Notes: a model not told the origin generated them from the letters alone. A stretch of DNA of 64,000 bases from Chamaea fasciata (GCA_029207755.1 JARCOQ010000003.1:99408982-99472981), one strand, 5' to 3'. Shown: positions 50,549 through 63,961, numbered from the stretch's first letter. Translations and numbers: made by a program.

Positions 50549-52001
50549 AGAGGTATTATCCAAACTTCATCTAGATTCTTGTCTGCTCAGTCCTGCTTCA
50601 TATATTGGTTAGAATTTTTCATCCCCTCTGCACCATAGATTGCTGCACTCCTCAATACCTCTTGCTTTTCACCCTGAGAGGCTGCAACAAGTGTTGGAAA
50701 GTAAAGAAATATTTTTCCTTCAGTAAACTTGATTACTGTTCAAACATCAATCAACCATGCTGTTTGTTTTAAGACACTATTGTTAGCATGACCCCATTAA
50801 CTGCAAATTTGCTTGTTATGTTCTCAGAAATCTGAAAAATCAATAGGTAAGGACCATGAACTCTGGAAAAATGCACCCTGTTCATGTGGCATGGGATGGG
50901 AAAGCTGAAAGTGGAGTAGTCCAGGTGATGTCAGAAATAAAAAAGTTCCCCCTCAAAAATAACTTTTCTGAAAATCTTCCTTGTAAAATGTTAAAACTTT
51001 TTTTTCTCCTTTCCAGGCAACTTGAAAGAGGAAAAAATAGCTTTTTAAATTAAACATGACCTAATAAATATATGTAGAGAAGGGGGAAAATAGAAGAAAA
51101 CAATAAAGATATTTGATAAAAACACTAGAAATATGCAATGTCTTAAAAGGTGTAAGCATGGGGTCAGAGGTTGCCATGCTTGTGAAAATTTGGCTGCAAA
51201 TGGCTAAAGGTAGGGAGAAGCAAGCTGGTTTGGTTTTGTTTTGGTTTGTCTTTTTTGTACTGAAAACAGTCATAGTGAGAGTTACTGTACTCACTGAAAA
51301 ATGTAGCAACACATTGCACGAAAACTGATTCTATTATAATACAGTTTTCTGAAAATTCTGTTGATCTGACCTGTACAATAGATGGGTGGTGAAAAACCAG
51401 AAAATCTCCTGGTTTTTTACCCCCAAAATGTTATCAAGATCCCTAAATTCTCAAAAGGAAGAGTGATGGTAGTGCCAATGTGGTAACACACACCACCCAG
51501 ATGGTTCTTTCTAAAAACATTTATGCTGCATATATTACTAACCATAGCACATATTCTCATTCTGCTCTAGACACTTTCATTTGCTGCAACTTCTTATAAT
51601 AACCATGCGCTACTTGGGATTCTGTTAAGTGATGTGACTTATATGTATCACACTTCAGCGCTTCTGTTCTTTTCTAAGGCAAGACACTTAGAGAGTAGGA
51701 GTTTTGCATATATATGCTGCATACATAGCATGAGGCTGTTGGAAACCCTTTCACTGGCAGTGCTGGCTGTGGAATTGGTAAAGGCTTCATCTTGTTCTAA
51801 ACTAGCCCCAGAAATTTTCCTTTCTTCAACAAATGAGTCTGTCACCCGTGAAAGTGCGCTGGCTGGAAGACCTCTGGGTTGGAGGAAGAAGGTGAATATT
51901 GGTCTGCAGCCCAGAGCCTTACAGGAGGATGCTCAGATGCCCTGAAGTAACTGCAGCATGAGTGATTAGGGTTTGCTGTGGGGGGAGTTATTGTGTTTTG
52001 C

Positions 52002-52025
52002 TTGTTTGTTTGTTTGTTTTGTTTT
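52002..52025. repeat. (TTTG)n microsatellite
   Basis: Several TTTG units ending in a degenerate TTTTG. Simple sequence only. Confidence 0.8.
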
Positions 52026-53657
52026 CCATCCAGTGAATATTGCAGAATGAAATTCCGTCTCAGTTATGGCTACAACAAAAATGAGCTGTGCTGTAGACAC
52101 TGTTGAAAGCCATCCTTAGCCTGGCTACTACTAAGCAGCTGAATAAATCTATCCAATTTTTCTACTGAGGTACAGAGCAGCATCAGGGATTTGTTGTGAT
52201 CCTTCAGCATCGTTCCTCTTTATTTGGGTTGTCTCAACTCTTTATGATCTTGCAGCTTTCCTGTGCTGTTACATATACCAGTATAAACTGTTACACCATG
52301 GAATGTCAGAGATGATGGTGTCATGAATAAATTGACAACATTTTCATGAAAATACACAAGGAAAGGTGTTTATGGAGAACTTGTCTTGCACCAACCGAAA
52401 ATATTCTGGAGCACATTGCTGGGAAGAGATAGCAAGATATTAGTAGTATTAGAGCAAGCCTAATACAATCTGATTTTTTCTTGGATAGAGAAAGTCCTAT
52501 ATATGGTAACAAGTCCTTTGGCTTGGCACCAAGAGTGGGCATAGTATGGGTCCATGCTAGAACTATAACTGTTCTAGGTAAAGGCATTTCTTACCACTGA
52601 AACTTTGTTGAACATTGCAAATTTAGAGTTGACTCCCAACTGCAGAATGTGTGCATCCTTCCTCTGCAGATACAAAGTCCATCAGACAAAACAAATGTAA
52701 AATAAGGTAAACTTCAAATTGGAAACATGATCTGTATTTCTTAGAACTTACTCCCTCTCTAATCTGAAGAGACAATGCTTTTTCTTTGGTCAAATATTTA
52801 AACTATTTACCCCACATTTTACCTCAGTAAAGCACTTGTATTTATTGTATTGATTTTGTCTGCATTACTGTGAAACTACTGCACTGAATAACATCATATA
52901 AAAATTTCTAATTTTCTTTCTTGAAGGCTTCTGTCCTGAACACTATCTCTGGCTTACAGATGATCAACACACATTATTAGTATGGGATTAGTTGGAAACT
53001 GTTCAGCAGATAATATATCATCATCTTAGAACACTTCAGTGGTTAAAGCTACCTTTTGGTTCTGTAACATTTAAAGGATTTTCACAGTTCACTTCTAGGC
53101 ATGCCCAGTCCCTTTTCTTATCTCTATACAGCCATGGTTATAAATTGTACAAGTCAATAAAAAAGGATTTTGAAGAAGGGTGAAAATAAATGTCATGCTC
53201 CATAATTTCTTTTAAGACATCACTATCTTTATTATTGTCACACCTACACTTTGCTAAAAATAAGCACAGGTTAGAAGCCAGAGTTAAATTCATTTTCAGA
53301 TATGTCCTTTTCAGGTGTTCCCAAAGAAATATTTGAAACTGGTATTATGCACCACCACTCTTCCAAGTTATATGCCTTCAAAAACTCAGAAGCACATCTT
53401 CTCCAGGCTTCCAGCCCAAAGGATTCGTGACATTGTTACTTACTGTGGAATCCCTTTTTTAGAGCCTTTTTGGCCCTAAAGCACTCTCAGAGGAGAAAAC
53501 AGTTGCCTGATGCTGAATTTGGGGGGTAAAGCTTCTGGTGGTAGTTTTGGATTTTTATGTGTATAAACACCTGCTGGGAAGAAAGACAAAGGCTAGTCAG
53601 AAAGAGAAAGCCAGATGCTGACAGTGCAGCAGGCACTGGGCACAAGTTAAATGACAT

Positions 53658-53830
53658 GGAATTCCATCTGAAAACACTTTTTTCTCTTGAGGGAGTGGTC
53701 AGACTCTAGCACAGGTTTCCCAGGGAGGCTATGGAAGCCCTGTTGGTGGAGATACTCAAAACCTGACTGGATATAGTCCTGAGCATCCTGCTCTGAAAAG
53801 GTGAGGTTGGATGAGGAGAAATCCAGGTAT
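53658..53830 (+). mobile_element. CR1 fragment, 3' region
   Basis: Plus-strand match to the end of the CR1 ORF and the early tail. It has AAAACACTTTTTTCTCTTGA, then CACAGGTTTCCCAGGGAGGC, GGTGGAGATACTCAAAACCT and ACTGGATATAGTCCTGAGCA, and it fades out after GGTTGGATGAG. The terminal octamers are absent. The GATACTCAAAACCTGACTGG wording differs from the other copies here, so it probably belongs to a different CR1 subfamily. Both edges are approximate. Confidence 0.78.
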
Positions 53831-55789
53831 GAGGGGCTGAGGACCGTTCCAGTTTAATCCATTTTGTGAGTGAAATTTCCCACTGGCTCCAGGAGCTGCG
53901 TGTACCTTGCAGATGCTTTAACACACTGAAAGGGATGGTACAATTCAGCATCCGTTAAGAGAAATCTATCTGTGAGTCTCCTTTCACATATGTGTGGAAG
54001 CCTATTTCCTTTGGAATACAGAGCACATAGACTGAACACTTGAAGAGCTCATGTCTAAATGTACAAATATAAAAGCAGGGAGGGAAGAGGGAAATCTGCT
54101 GGGCTGAAAGCTTTATTGTGAGTTATCATCTCCTGCAGTGATCAGTGAAAGCAGAGGGAAGCCTCTTCCTGTTAGGAATTACCAGGTCAACCCCTTCGTC
54201 TGTGAAGACTAAAGCTGTTGAGAGAACCTGCAGAGGTTGTATTAGATTTATGGATTGACATCCCTTGTGTGACAGCTTGATACTTTTAGGTTTACAGAGA
54301 CATCTAATTTATAACATCAGGGTTACATTCCTCTGAATAGTCTTTGTGATCCAACTGCTGAGATGTAGCACAAATGCAAAAAAAAAATAAAAAATTTTAA
54401 AAATTCAGCTCATTTAAATGCTCTTTTGGTAGTTTTTCTGTCTTATAAGGAAGATAGGTTGTTGTATGTGTGCGGATACATTTTGTTTTGAAGTGCCCTT
54501 CCCATACTTTTCTTACAGGTTTTACTGTGGTTTTGTAGATGCTGGAATAAAATAAAGTTTAATGAGTCTGAAAGAAAAAGGAAGGCTAGAGAAACAGTAC
54601 TCACTGGTGCCCCCTTGGTGGCTTCATGCCTGCTGCTGTGGTCTGGGGCACTGCTGTGTCCAGCAGCCTCATAGGACTGTTCCCAGCCCAGATGCTTCTT
54701 GTACAACACCTGGATTGGAGGGATGTGGAAAGAAGACCCTGTGATGTGGGGAATGATTTGGAAATATTTAGGAAGCTTTCTTTAGTTTTAGCACTCATCT
54801 TTCTTAGTCCCAGCTAATCAGTATTTTCAGTTGCATTGGCTTTACCAGGGGAAGCATTCCTCCCTGGAGTGCAGTGCAAGGAGAGGTATTCACATCTCTC
54901 ATGGGGCTTGACTGTTAGGATTTATTGACTGAGGTAGCAGGAGCACTTATCCTCACACCCCATTGCGATGGTAATTTCTGCATTTTCACACATGCTGCCC
55001 TCAGTTGAGGTCATCTTGATACATCTGACAAGCCATCAAAACAAGCCTTCAAATGACATAATCAGACAACTTCTGCAAATAATTATTTTGAGAAAATCTT
55101 ACAAGGAGTACTAATTAGGAGAAATTGAGATAGAGATGGGGAAGGAGGCATCAGAGATCAAGAGACTGGGAGTGAAAAAAGGATCCAAAGCAAACATATG
55201 CCATCCATGCTGCCAAATTATTTGTTTTAAGGGGGGTTGGGGGTCTAGCATGTGTGAAAGCACAGTACCCCTGTCCACCTCGATAAACAATTCTATTGTC
55301 TCCAGCAGACAAAGCTGGAGGGAATTCAGCGTGCAGCAAGCCCACAAAATTGTCTGAAAATTAAGCCTGGGTGGAAAAGCCGAGATATCCAGGATTGATC
55401 ACAACAGCCTGAGCTTAAATAAGATTGTCTGAGCGGAAATGTGATGGCTACAGGTACACAACAGGAAACAGTGAAGAGGTCAGGGATGGAGTATCACCAT
55501 TAATGACTGAGGACAGAACAAGGAATAATGGGCTCAGCGTGTGGCTGGACTCAAAAGGTGACTACAAAAATGGTACAGTATCCAGGCGGTCTCTTTGTTG
55601 TTTGTGATGTTTGAATGACTTTCCCAGGCAAATAACTGCAGTGCAGGCTTCAACAGTGAGCTGATGCAGCCTCACTTTCTGCTCTAGGGGGATGTATTTG
55701 CAGCATGTTGGATTTAATCTTCAATAATGGGACAGGGCGACTGAGAGGCGTTCCATGAGTTTCTTATTTGATTATCAGACTCAGTGAAG
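53831..55789. other. Unique noncoding sequence, nothing recognised
   Basis: No gene or interspersed repeat could be supported. An A-rich run occurs near 54378-54405. A small perfect hairpin (CTCCAGC arms, 55300-55306 with 55314-55320) is short enough to be chance. Confidence 0.5.
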
Positions 55790-56080
55790 GTAGAGACATA
55801 AAAGATGGTAAAATTCACGCCGTAACAACAGAAGCCAAAGTTCTCTTTGTTACAAGGCCTTTTAAAATTTTTTTAGCCAATAAGCTAATGCTAAAAGCTT
55901 ACAAGCATCTACTTAAGCTAATCAATAAACATTACACGTACGTGTTACAGCATACAATAGTTACTTGTTTCATATTTTTTGCAGCTCAGAAACTTCCTAT
56001 GCTTCAAATATTTCAAGGCCTAAAATTCAACTCTGTTTCAAACCTCTATCTATGTAAGCTTTTTGCAGCGCTGTGAAAAT
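55790..56080 (+). mobile_element. Possible LTR-derived fragment
   Basis: The stretch containing GTTACAAGGCCTTTTAAA, then AGCCAATAAGCTAATGC, AATCAATAAACATTAC and TTCAAGGCCTAAAATTC resembles, to my recollection, songbird ERVK-type LTR sequence. The texture is A/T-rich with repeated AATAA and AGGCCT elements. No TG...CA ends, target-site duplication or primer-binding site could be placed, so this rests on resemblance alone. The alternative is ordinary AT-rich unique sequence. Confidence 0.3.
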
Positions 56081-58393
56081 CCTCTGCTTTTTCAGTTCCC
56101 ACAGCAGCAGAGGCTCCCTTGGCAGGGGAACTTCTCAGCTTTTGCTGGTAGACTGGAGCTGTAAGAAGGCACAGTGTAGGGAGGGAGCAGGAATCTGGCA
56201 TGGGGCAGGAAAGAGAGGGTGCCCTGTCCCTCAGATCAGCACATCACAGGATGTAGACAGAATTAGACTGCAGAGGCCGTGGAAGGAAGAAAAGTGAGGG
56301 AAACGGGCAGTGCTGTCAGGAGGAGGGAAGAGAGGAGGTACCTGTTAGGAAGGACAGCCAAGGGAAGTGAATGGAGGGAGCTGGACAGCCCAGGAATAGG
56401 AAGATTCCTACACACATTGCACTGACTGGGGAGCTGAACTTGCTTTACTGAGTAAGTGAAAACATCTGGGCTGCTGGTGCTTGCAGCAGGGCTGGGCACA
56501 GGTGGGCAGCACTGGACACAGAATTTAGTGCTTCTGTTTCCTCACTCCCCAGGGTCCCATACTCCAACAGGGGGACTTGGAGAGGTCAGAGATGGGTAGT
56601 CAGAATGCTCCTTGGGAGGTGGGCAAGCTCCCATTTTAGAAGCTTGGAATTACACTTTCTGAAAACTTGTTTCCAATTTCAGTAGCTCTGAGTTTGGTTT
56701 CTTCCTATACCAGACCATAGTGTCTCATTATTAAATACATTGATTGCGTTATATGGAGATGGATATTCCTTAGCTTGGCTACCCTGTCTCCAGGACTGGT
56801 AATCACTTACTTTTGTGCCACATTTACACTGTAAAATACTTTTCTTCTGTTTATGTCTTGTCTTGTGATGTATTTATTTGGAAAGTTCAATCATATTTCT
56901 TCTCAGCCCAAGGTGAGCAGAACAAACCACCCTTTTTCACTCTTTGTGACAAATTGCAGTCTCCTGCTCATACCAGTTAACCTCCATTTACAACTACCCT
57001 GCTTTTAGGCCCTCTCTCTTGTGCAGTGGACAAAGCAAAGTTTCAGATTAAAGCTAATTTTCTGTTAATACAGATTCCTCATCCTTGCTGGAAATGCCCG
57101 ATGGTTTCCTAAGCATTCATTACATAATTTGTTTGGGCTGGTGAGTGCAAGTAGAGTAGGTTTCATTAGTTTGACTTCTGTAGCTTAAAAGACTCTAAGT
57201 CAACATTTGAAACAAAGGAGAATTAATTGATAGAATAAGGTATAAAGCAAGGGTGGATTATGCTACCTGTACCTGGTAAAAAGGGCGAAGCGCCACTGCC
57301 CTGTGCATACATGAAGTGGTGTTGCAGGGAGGAATGACAGACCAGCAGAGCTGCTGCTGCTGCTTTAGCAACTGCACTCTCTGTGAGAAACTGGCTTACA
57401 GGGAGGGAAGATGCTGTAAGGATGAGAGTTTTGGCAGCAGGAATTTGCTAGAAGAGTTTCCCTGGTCCTGTCCCTGTGGAAAGACTCCCTGCAATATTTG
57501 CAATACTGGTCTTCACACAAAGTGCAGTGTGCTAATGAACTGTGTTTTAGCATTGCCTATAAATAAGAATGGAAGACCATTTTAGGATAGATCTTCAGAA
57601 TAAATAGGGTGAATGGATGAAAGAGGACCCAAGCAAAGGTTGTGATCATGATGTATGGAAATACTAATGGAAAATAGCAGACCATAAAGCTATTGGGGAT
57701 GGGGTGTCTAACTTCACAAACAGAGAATTTAAGATAACTGGCAACTTTAAGGGGGGGTCTCAGACAGACTCAGTGGCAGCTGCCAAGTTGTGTGTGCTGC
57801 CCAGTATGTTGTACAACAGTTTTTCCACACTCCCATTAGCAGCTCTTTTGCTGCGAGGAAACTGAACTTTGTCCTTGCCATGTGATCTGTGTCTGGTTGG
57901 GCTCCACAGGTTCCTAGGAGGCTCTGAGCAGACAGGAAAGCCCATTTCCTCATGGGCCCCCTGCCCTGGACCAAGACATCTGTCACTCCAGCATCACCAG
58001 CAAGTGGCTGCATGGTACCTACATCAGCCAGGAAGCAACTGCTTATCCTCAGGGAGGTGGAAGACTACAGGGTGAAAAGCAGTGCTTTTGCCAGGCTTGC
58101 CCATTGCTGCATTTCAGCATTACTTTCTCAAACACATTATTTAGGTTGCCAGTTGTAAAAATTCACTTTTCCAATATTTCTAAATATTTTAAAATAATTT
58201 TTCTTTTTTGGGAGGGTATTCTTTCTTTTTAGTATTTTCCAGTAAGGTGGTGCCTGGTCCATATTTTAAGTCATTCTCAGGAGTGCAGGATCAATCAAAA
58301 TCTAAGTATGACTATTCTATGCAACTTGATGCCATCTGATTCCCACTCTAATGTCGTCCTGAACAAATCTTTAATAAAGGACAGTAGAGCTTG

Positions 58394-58417
58394 AAACAAA
58401 CAAACAAACAAACAAAA
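58394..58417. repeat. (CAAA)n microsatellite
   Basis: Five CAAA units with flanking A bases. Simple sequence only. Confidence 0.85.
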
Positions 58418-59739
58418 CCCACATTCCCATTTTGAACTTAACTCAGATTCTCCTGCATTGTACATCCACAAAAAATTCAGAGTATAATCTTAGATGGGAG
58501 ATGTGACCAGGGGGAAATGTTTTCTGGCATGCACATGTAGTTTGTTTACCTGCATCAAGAGGAAAGACATGACTAAAGAGGTCCATTTGTGGCTGTGCAA
58601 ACAGCAAAATCTTGCTGTCAGTAGATGCTTGTGTTCGCATTGCAAAGATTTAGTGGTTCTGTATTGGACAGGTCCTTGAGTAATGGCAGGCAATCTCTCC
58701 TTCTGGTGAGGGTACTAATGGAGCTGCAATAAACTTTCCTCCCAGATGAACAGCCCATGGACATGGAGATGGTTGAGCTGGTGGTGCCTCCATCACAGCC
58801 AAGGGGATTGGAGCAGGATGGTGGTGGCACAGCCTTCAGATGGAGCTCCCCATGGATCTCGAATGCGGGCTGGAGGAGAAAGGGAGGTAAAAGTCTCTGG
58901 AAAACCAAGAGACACTAGGGAAGAGGTTCTGCCAGATGTCCACCAAGGCTGCTATTAGAAGGATGAGGAATGTGATCAGACTGAAATAAAGGTCTGAGAT
59001 GACTGATATACCTCTGGGAGAGGAAGTACTAATTTCTGAATGACTCAGTCTATAATTTTGTTGCTGATGGCTGTTTTGTTTCCTTAAACAACAGTTTGCA
59101 TTTATGCAGTACATTTAAAATCTGCTTTATGTAGAAATTATTTTAACAGTCACCAAAAGGCAAAGAGATACACCTAAAATATTTTTACAGGGTGAGTTGT
59201 CTGCCTGAAGGATGACCAAGACAACATGACCGTTTGATAGCTGAAGGTGTTATTGATTCACACCTCTGTACCACATCCTGGATGTTGGCTGTACAGGGGA
59301 CCATCTCCAGGATCTCCTGGCCTGGAATGATGAAGGTGCTGAAGTGAGAATAGTCACAATCTAGGTTTGAATCACAGTGTTATTTATATATTCCTGGTCA
59401 TTGAAATTACAGCTCCACCTAAATGATGACCATGACACTGGTGGTTGTTGCAGCATCTGAAGATATACCTCCTGAAAGGAGAGGAGATTTACACTTTTCT
59501 GTGAGTTATCTCATACAGACCTGTGAAAGCAGGAATAATATAATTTATGCAAATTTTTACAGACCAATTTGCTCATTATGGACTGTCAAGTGTAGAAGTA
59601 TGCTAAAAGCACAGATGATAATTCTGTTGTAATATAAGATGTAAACTCTTGCATCTTTTTGGTAAAGCAATGTGAATATACAAAAAATAATGACTTGCAG
59701 AAACAGTGGAAGGCTGCCTCAGATTTTTTCTGCTTTTTA

Positions 59740-59960
59740 TATATGTATCGCTTGTGTGTTAACAGAGCTCAACAGATTATATAAACCTGCAAAATATTGA
59801 TTTTGCAAGTGAAGGGTGCCAAATTAATTTGAATTATCCCTTTAAAAAGCTTAGACACTGGTTAATTATACTAAGTGACATTTAAAATAATAAATCGTAG
59901 CTTTGTACAATTGCATATATTAATATAGCTGCATATTTTATGGTAGTAGAAAAGCATGCT
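59740..59960. promoter_or_regulatory. Candidate conserved noncoding element
   Basis: A repeat-free, very AT-rich stretch with several homeodomain-type cores, such as AAATTAATTTGAATTATC near 59821-59838, GTTAATTATAC near 59861-59871 and ATATTAATATAG near 59918-59929. An enhancer role is possible but conservation is untested. Simple AT-richness is the alternative. Confidence 0.15.
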
Positions 59961-62637
59961 TGCCTATAAAAATACACACTCTCTTAAGAGGAGTGGTTCA
60001 GCTTTAATTTTAAGAGGTTCCTCATTTCCACCCTAGAGATTTAAAGATGCTACAGATGAATGATCCATGCAAAATTTTGGGCTGGAGGGGATTACAAAGC
60101 CCAAGTCCACACTCAGCTCTCAGCAGCAGGGGTGTAGCTCTCCCCACCTCTGCCCTGGCCCCTGTTCATGAGGGTTCCCACTGCTGCAGAGGCTTGCCCA
60201 GCTGGACTCCTTTGCAGGACGGGGCCCTTTCTATAAAACAATAAGGAACAGTCCCATATCTGCAATAATTTCAATTTTTGATTCAAAAATCTACATTTTG
60301 ATGAATAGCTGTGTAAAAACACCTTGAGTAGCTGAGCTGGTGTACACCCGCTCCCCCTGGATGTGACCACTGGACCTAGCTGCTCCAGCACCACAGAACC
60401 TCTGGGATGCACCTTCTGGCAAAGCTGAGCTGGAGAGCATAGCTGACACCTTTGGAGTAGGGTATTGCTTTGCTCTCCAGTGCAAGGCTGTGTGTGCCAC
60501 ACCTGAAAGCACACTGTTGGCATGCGCTGGCACTTGTCTGCATTAGCAGGCCAAAGTGCCTAGAACTGCCCAGGGATCCGCATTTTCCCTGTTGGCACAG
60601 ATGGTGTAGAATGGGTGTGATGGGAGCTGCATCAGCTGGCAGGTCTCAGCAGTGCTGGCTCTGGGTGCCCCTAGCCGGGCTGTGCAGGACAGATCCTAAT
60701 GCTCCTCATGTGCCCTCCGCAAAACAACTGATGCATCTTAGTGAGTAATGTTTCAGGATGAAAACATAGGCATAGTCAAGGACAGGAGGAGTCTGAATGG
60801 TCTTCCTGGTAGCTCTGTAATAAAGCACAGGGCAAGGCATGAGCGTGAATGCTCTGTGTAAGACATTTATGCAAGGTGGTGGAGCTATGTCCTCTAACTG
60901 TCATTGTCTCTCTGATGTGCATTTGTACTATGGTTCCTTTTTGATATCGAGAACTTTGTGCTCTTTGAAGTTCTTGAGTGAGTCTTTTGTAAGAGGGAAT
61001 TAATGTTAAATGCTCCCCTGACTTGGCTTGTCAACTGCTTTATGAGAAGAAGGGCTGCAATATGTTTCTGCCAGTGGAGTTTAGCCACTGGCTTTTCTGA
61101 TTTGTGCAGAGCTGCTGCAATATCAGTCCACTGGCTGGTCTGGCAAACTGGTCTGGCAGTGATATTCTGATTTGAACCAAAGTGCTGGTACAGAATGTCA
61201 TGTCAATGTGAAGCAGAGGAAATGGGTTTAGATTATACAGAAATCCTCACAAAAATATACCTCCTTTTTGCGTTAAATATTTTCCAGCTTTCACTTCTTT
61301 GTAATTAAAATAAATTCTCTCATTTCTAGCCCTCACCTCCACCTAATGCCTGTTTTTCTATCCATCCACTATATCATTGTTCCTTTAGTGAATAAAAAGA
61401 TTTAATGAAGTGCCATTCAGAGTAATTCCTTTCCCTTTGATGCCCCACTGTAATTTTCTTATGGAAACAATATTATCAGGCCAAATAATATTCTTCTGAC
61501 TCTTTCACATGTGATTATGTTGAAACAATACCAAGTATGGGGCATGTGAGATGTCCCTTTGAGTCAACACAGGAGTGAAGTAAAGGGGAAAAAATAAATT
61601 ATTCAGTGTGGTTCAGATTTGTTCATGCAAGGGAGTAAGCTCAGAGCTCTGAAGTGTAGCAGCATTCAGAAGTTCTGCTGCCAGTCTTCCTCTTATAAAA
61701 TCACCCAGTTTTTCCTCCCTGTATTCAATGTTGCATATAATGTGCACAGATTAGCAAGAAAGCACTGCCTGCAAAGCTGAAAGCAGAGCATTGTGTGCAC
61801 TAAAGTGCTTACTGAGCACTTTTAGGAGTGCTCAGGTTCTTGACTCTTGGAGATGGTCTGTGGGAACTGTGTGTTGAATTCCCATGTGCCCACTCCAGAA
61901 AGAGGGAAGGACCCTCAAAGAGATAATGCTAATTCTTCTTAAAGCTGCCTTCATTCTTTTTCCAAATTTTGTGAGCAGTGACTTCACTTTTGTAGTATGA
62001 AAAATTAGATCTGCTGCTCTCACTATAGATGGGGTCACCTGTGGTGAGTGGACACCACCTTCCTGGAGTCCAGGTTTGAAGGAAATTGAAGAGAGGGAAA
62101 TGGGTTTCCTGTAGCATAGCCAGGGGTCCAGGTAGGCAATGTCAGGAATGGTGCACAGAGAAGGAATGAGCCATTTACCAGACCCTAACTAGAGCCTGTA
62201 CTACGGAAAAGACTAGGCTTCTCCCGTATGGATTCCAAGAAAACTGGTTCAGAAATTCTGCAGGATGTGAGGATTAGACATAGAAGTAGAATTTCAAAGT
62301 TAAAGCACAGACACAGTAGGAAGTGCTGTGTTTTTGCTGTATTACGGTCACTTACCTTTGCCTACTCTTGCTAAGGAGCAAAGAGGCATCCTTTGACTCA
62401 GTCAGAAGAGCCAGCCATTTCCAGATCCATCTACTGTGATAGATGCCTCCAAAATCATGGGCCAGAATAACTGGAGCTCAGTGACTGGGGAGGGAGACAG
62501 CAACTCACACGAGGAGGAAAATGAGATATGGTGTAAGGTACTCAAGCACAGGGAAGAAGCTATGCCCTCATGTATTCCCTACTCTCAAATGTAAAGCCTT
62601 CATAGTGGCTTTAACTACTGCTCAGTGATTGTTCTGG

Positions 62638-63055
62638 GAATCGCAGAATATTCCAAGAATATTCTGAGTTGGAAGGGTCTCACGAGGATTATCAAGTCCG
62701 GCTCCCCGCTCTGCATAGGATAGCCCAAAATACCACACCCTCTGCCTGAGAGCATTGTGCAAGAACTTCTTGAATTCTCTCAGGCTTGGTGTTGTGACGA
62801 CTTCCCTGGGGAGCCCGTTCCAGTGCCCAATCCTCTGGATGAAGAACCTTTTTCTAATATCCAACCTAAACCTGCCTTGAAAAAGTTTCAGACTGTTCCC
62901 TCAGGTCCTGTCCCCGGTCAACACAGAGAAGAGATCAGGGTCTGCCCCTCCTCTTCCCCTCAAGAGGAAGTTATAATTGCAATGAGATCTCCCCTCAGTC
63001 TCCTCTTCTCCAGGCTGAACACACCAAATTACCTCAGCTGCTCCTCAAACATTGA
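62638..63055 (-). mobile_element. CR1 retrotransposon, 5'-truncated copy
   Basis: On the minus strand this is about 0.4 kb of CR1. It starts inside the reverse-transcriptase C-terminal region (SLEKRRLRGDLIAI near 63010-62970) and ends at the 3' tail. The minus frame at 62864-62740 reads DIRKRFFIQRIGHWNGLPRE followed by VVTTPSLREFKKFL, the conserved CR1 C-terminus. The upstream part is frameshifted relative to it and contains stops. The tail reads CCTTCCAACTCAGAATATTC and then a 10-bp hairpin (62644-62666) with degenerate octamers. Inactive copy. Confidence 0.88.
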
Positions 63056-63961
63056 GTAGTTACATCTCTTCTGATGTTGAAGGCCAAAGCTATTATTACT
63101 TTTCTATCATCTCTCGTAGATGGCATTCTGGCTTAATTCTGGTATTATTCCAATTTTCATGGCAGAGAATCACAGCTGTAACTGCTGACATTTACTCTTC
63201 TCTGCAGAGATGCCATGCACAAGGACCTAATTCAGCATAGCAGTTTGGTGCAAAGTTTGTCTTCCAATGAAGTCTGACGAGCTTCAAGACAAATATGTGT
63301 GTGTGTGAGAAAGGATCCATTTCAATGTCTGTTCAACCATGAACCCGTGTAGAGTGACAATCTGCCTTCTAACCCCAGGTTAGCTGGTCAAATCATGCTG
63401 CTTTACTGAGGCCGAGAGGGCAGCCTGAGCCCCTCTGCAGAAAAGAAAGTATTTTCAGTCTCCAAGGGGAGTGTCTCAGTACTTTTTGTAACATTTAAAT
63501 CACTTTAAAAGGTCTTTAAGAATTTACAGTAAGCCCTCGAGTACTTCCACAAGCCACAAATTAATTAGCTTGTTCCTTAAATTCCAGCAAGTTAAGTGGA
63601 AATGCTTCAGAGGTTCCTTTCCTGGAAAATGTAAAACATCCTTTGATTAACTCCCCACTTCATGATAATGAAGGCCTGGGGTTTTTTTCAAAGAGCTTGA
63701 CGTGATTTTTAAATTTAAGTATCGAAGTAAGGTTTTAGTCAGTGTTTGAGATTAAACTGGTACTTTACTCAGAGTTGGAGGGAAAGAATTTAGTTGGCCA
63801 CCAACAAAGAGAGACCCTTCTGCCAATGGGGGAAAGATCATTCAGCTCTGCCTGCTGACTGAGGCAGCTTGCAAAAAACAGCTCAAAGCAATGTACTACT
63901 ACTATGGGTTACAGATAGAGACAGACCAGAGGCTAGGACTGCAAACCTTGTGGGTTCATGG
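63056..63961. other. Unique noncoding sequence, nothing recognised
   Basis: No gene or interspersed repeat was recognised. There is a short (GT)n at 63296-63308. The AT-rich part at 63530-63720 has a few ATTAATTA-type cores but nothing that can be called. Confidence 0.55.

Larger units (their letters stand above)
50448..53657. other. Unique noncoding sequence, nothing recognised
   Basis: No gene was recognised. A C-rich tract lies at 50526-50548 and a (TTTG)n run at 52002-52025. The 52319-52620 part, read on the minus strand, has a texture reminiscent of retroviral LTR sequence. No TG...CA ends with a target duplication could be found, so it is not called. Confidence 0.45.
56081..62637. other. 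Unique noncoding sequence, nothing recognised
   Basis: No gene or interspersed repeat could be supported. The 136-codon minus-strand frame at 60113-60523 and the 96-codon frame at 58618-58908 lie over plus-strand frames in less AT-rich sequence and have no family resemblance. A (CAAA)n run lies at 58394-58417. The 59740-59960 stretch is listed separately. Confidence 0.5.

Noticed and set aside
52319..52620. Minus-strand stretch with LTR-like texture
   Set aside because: No terminal motifs or flanking duplication could be placed, and the resemblance is only general.
57316..57585. Cysteine-rich 89-codon frame that recalls a zinc-binding or defensin-like peptide
   Set aside because: Cysteines come from a GCTGCTGCTGC-like stretch, spacing matches no family I know, and there is no signal peptide or splice context.
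60113..60523. 136-codon minus-strand frame
   Set aside because: It overlaps frames on the other strand in less AT-rich sequence, shows no domain and has cysteine and serine content typical of random translation.
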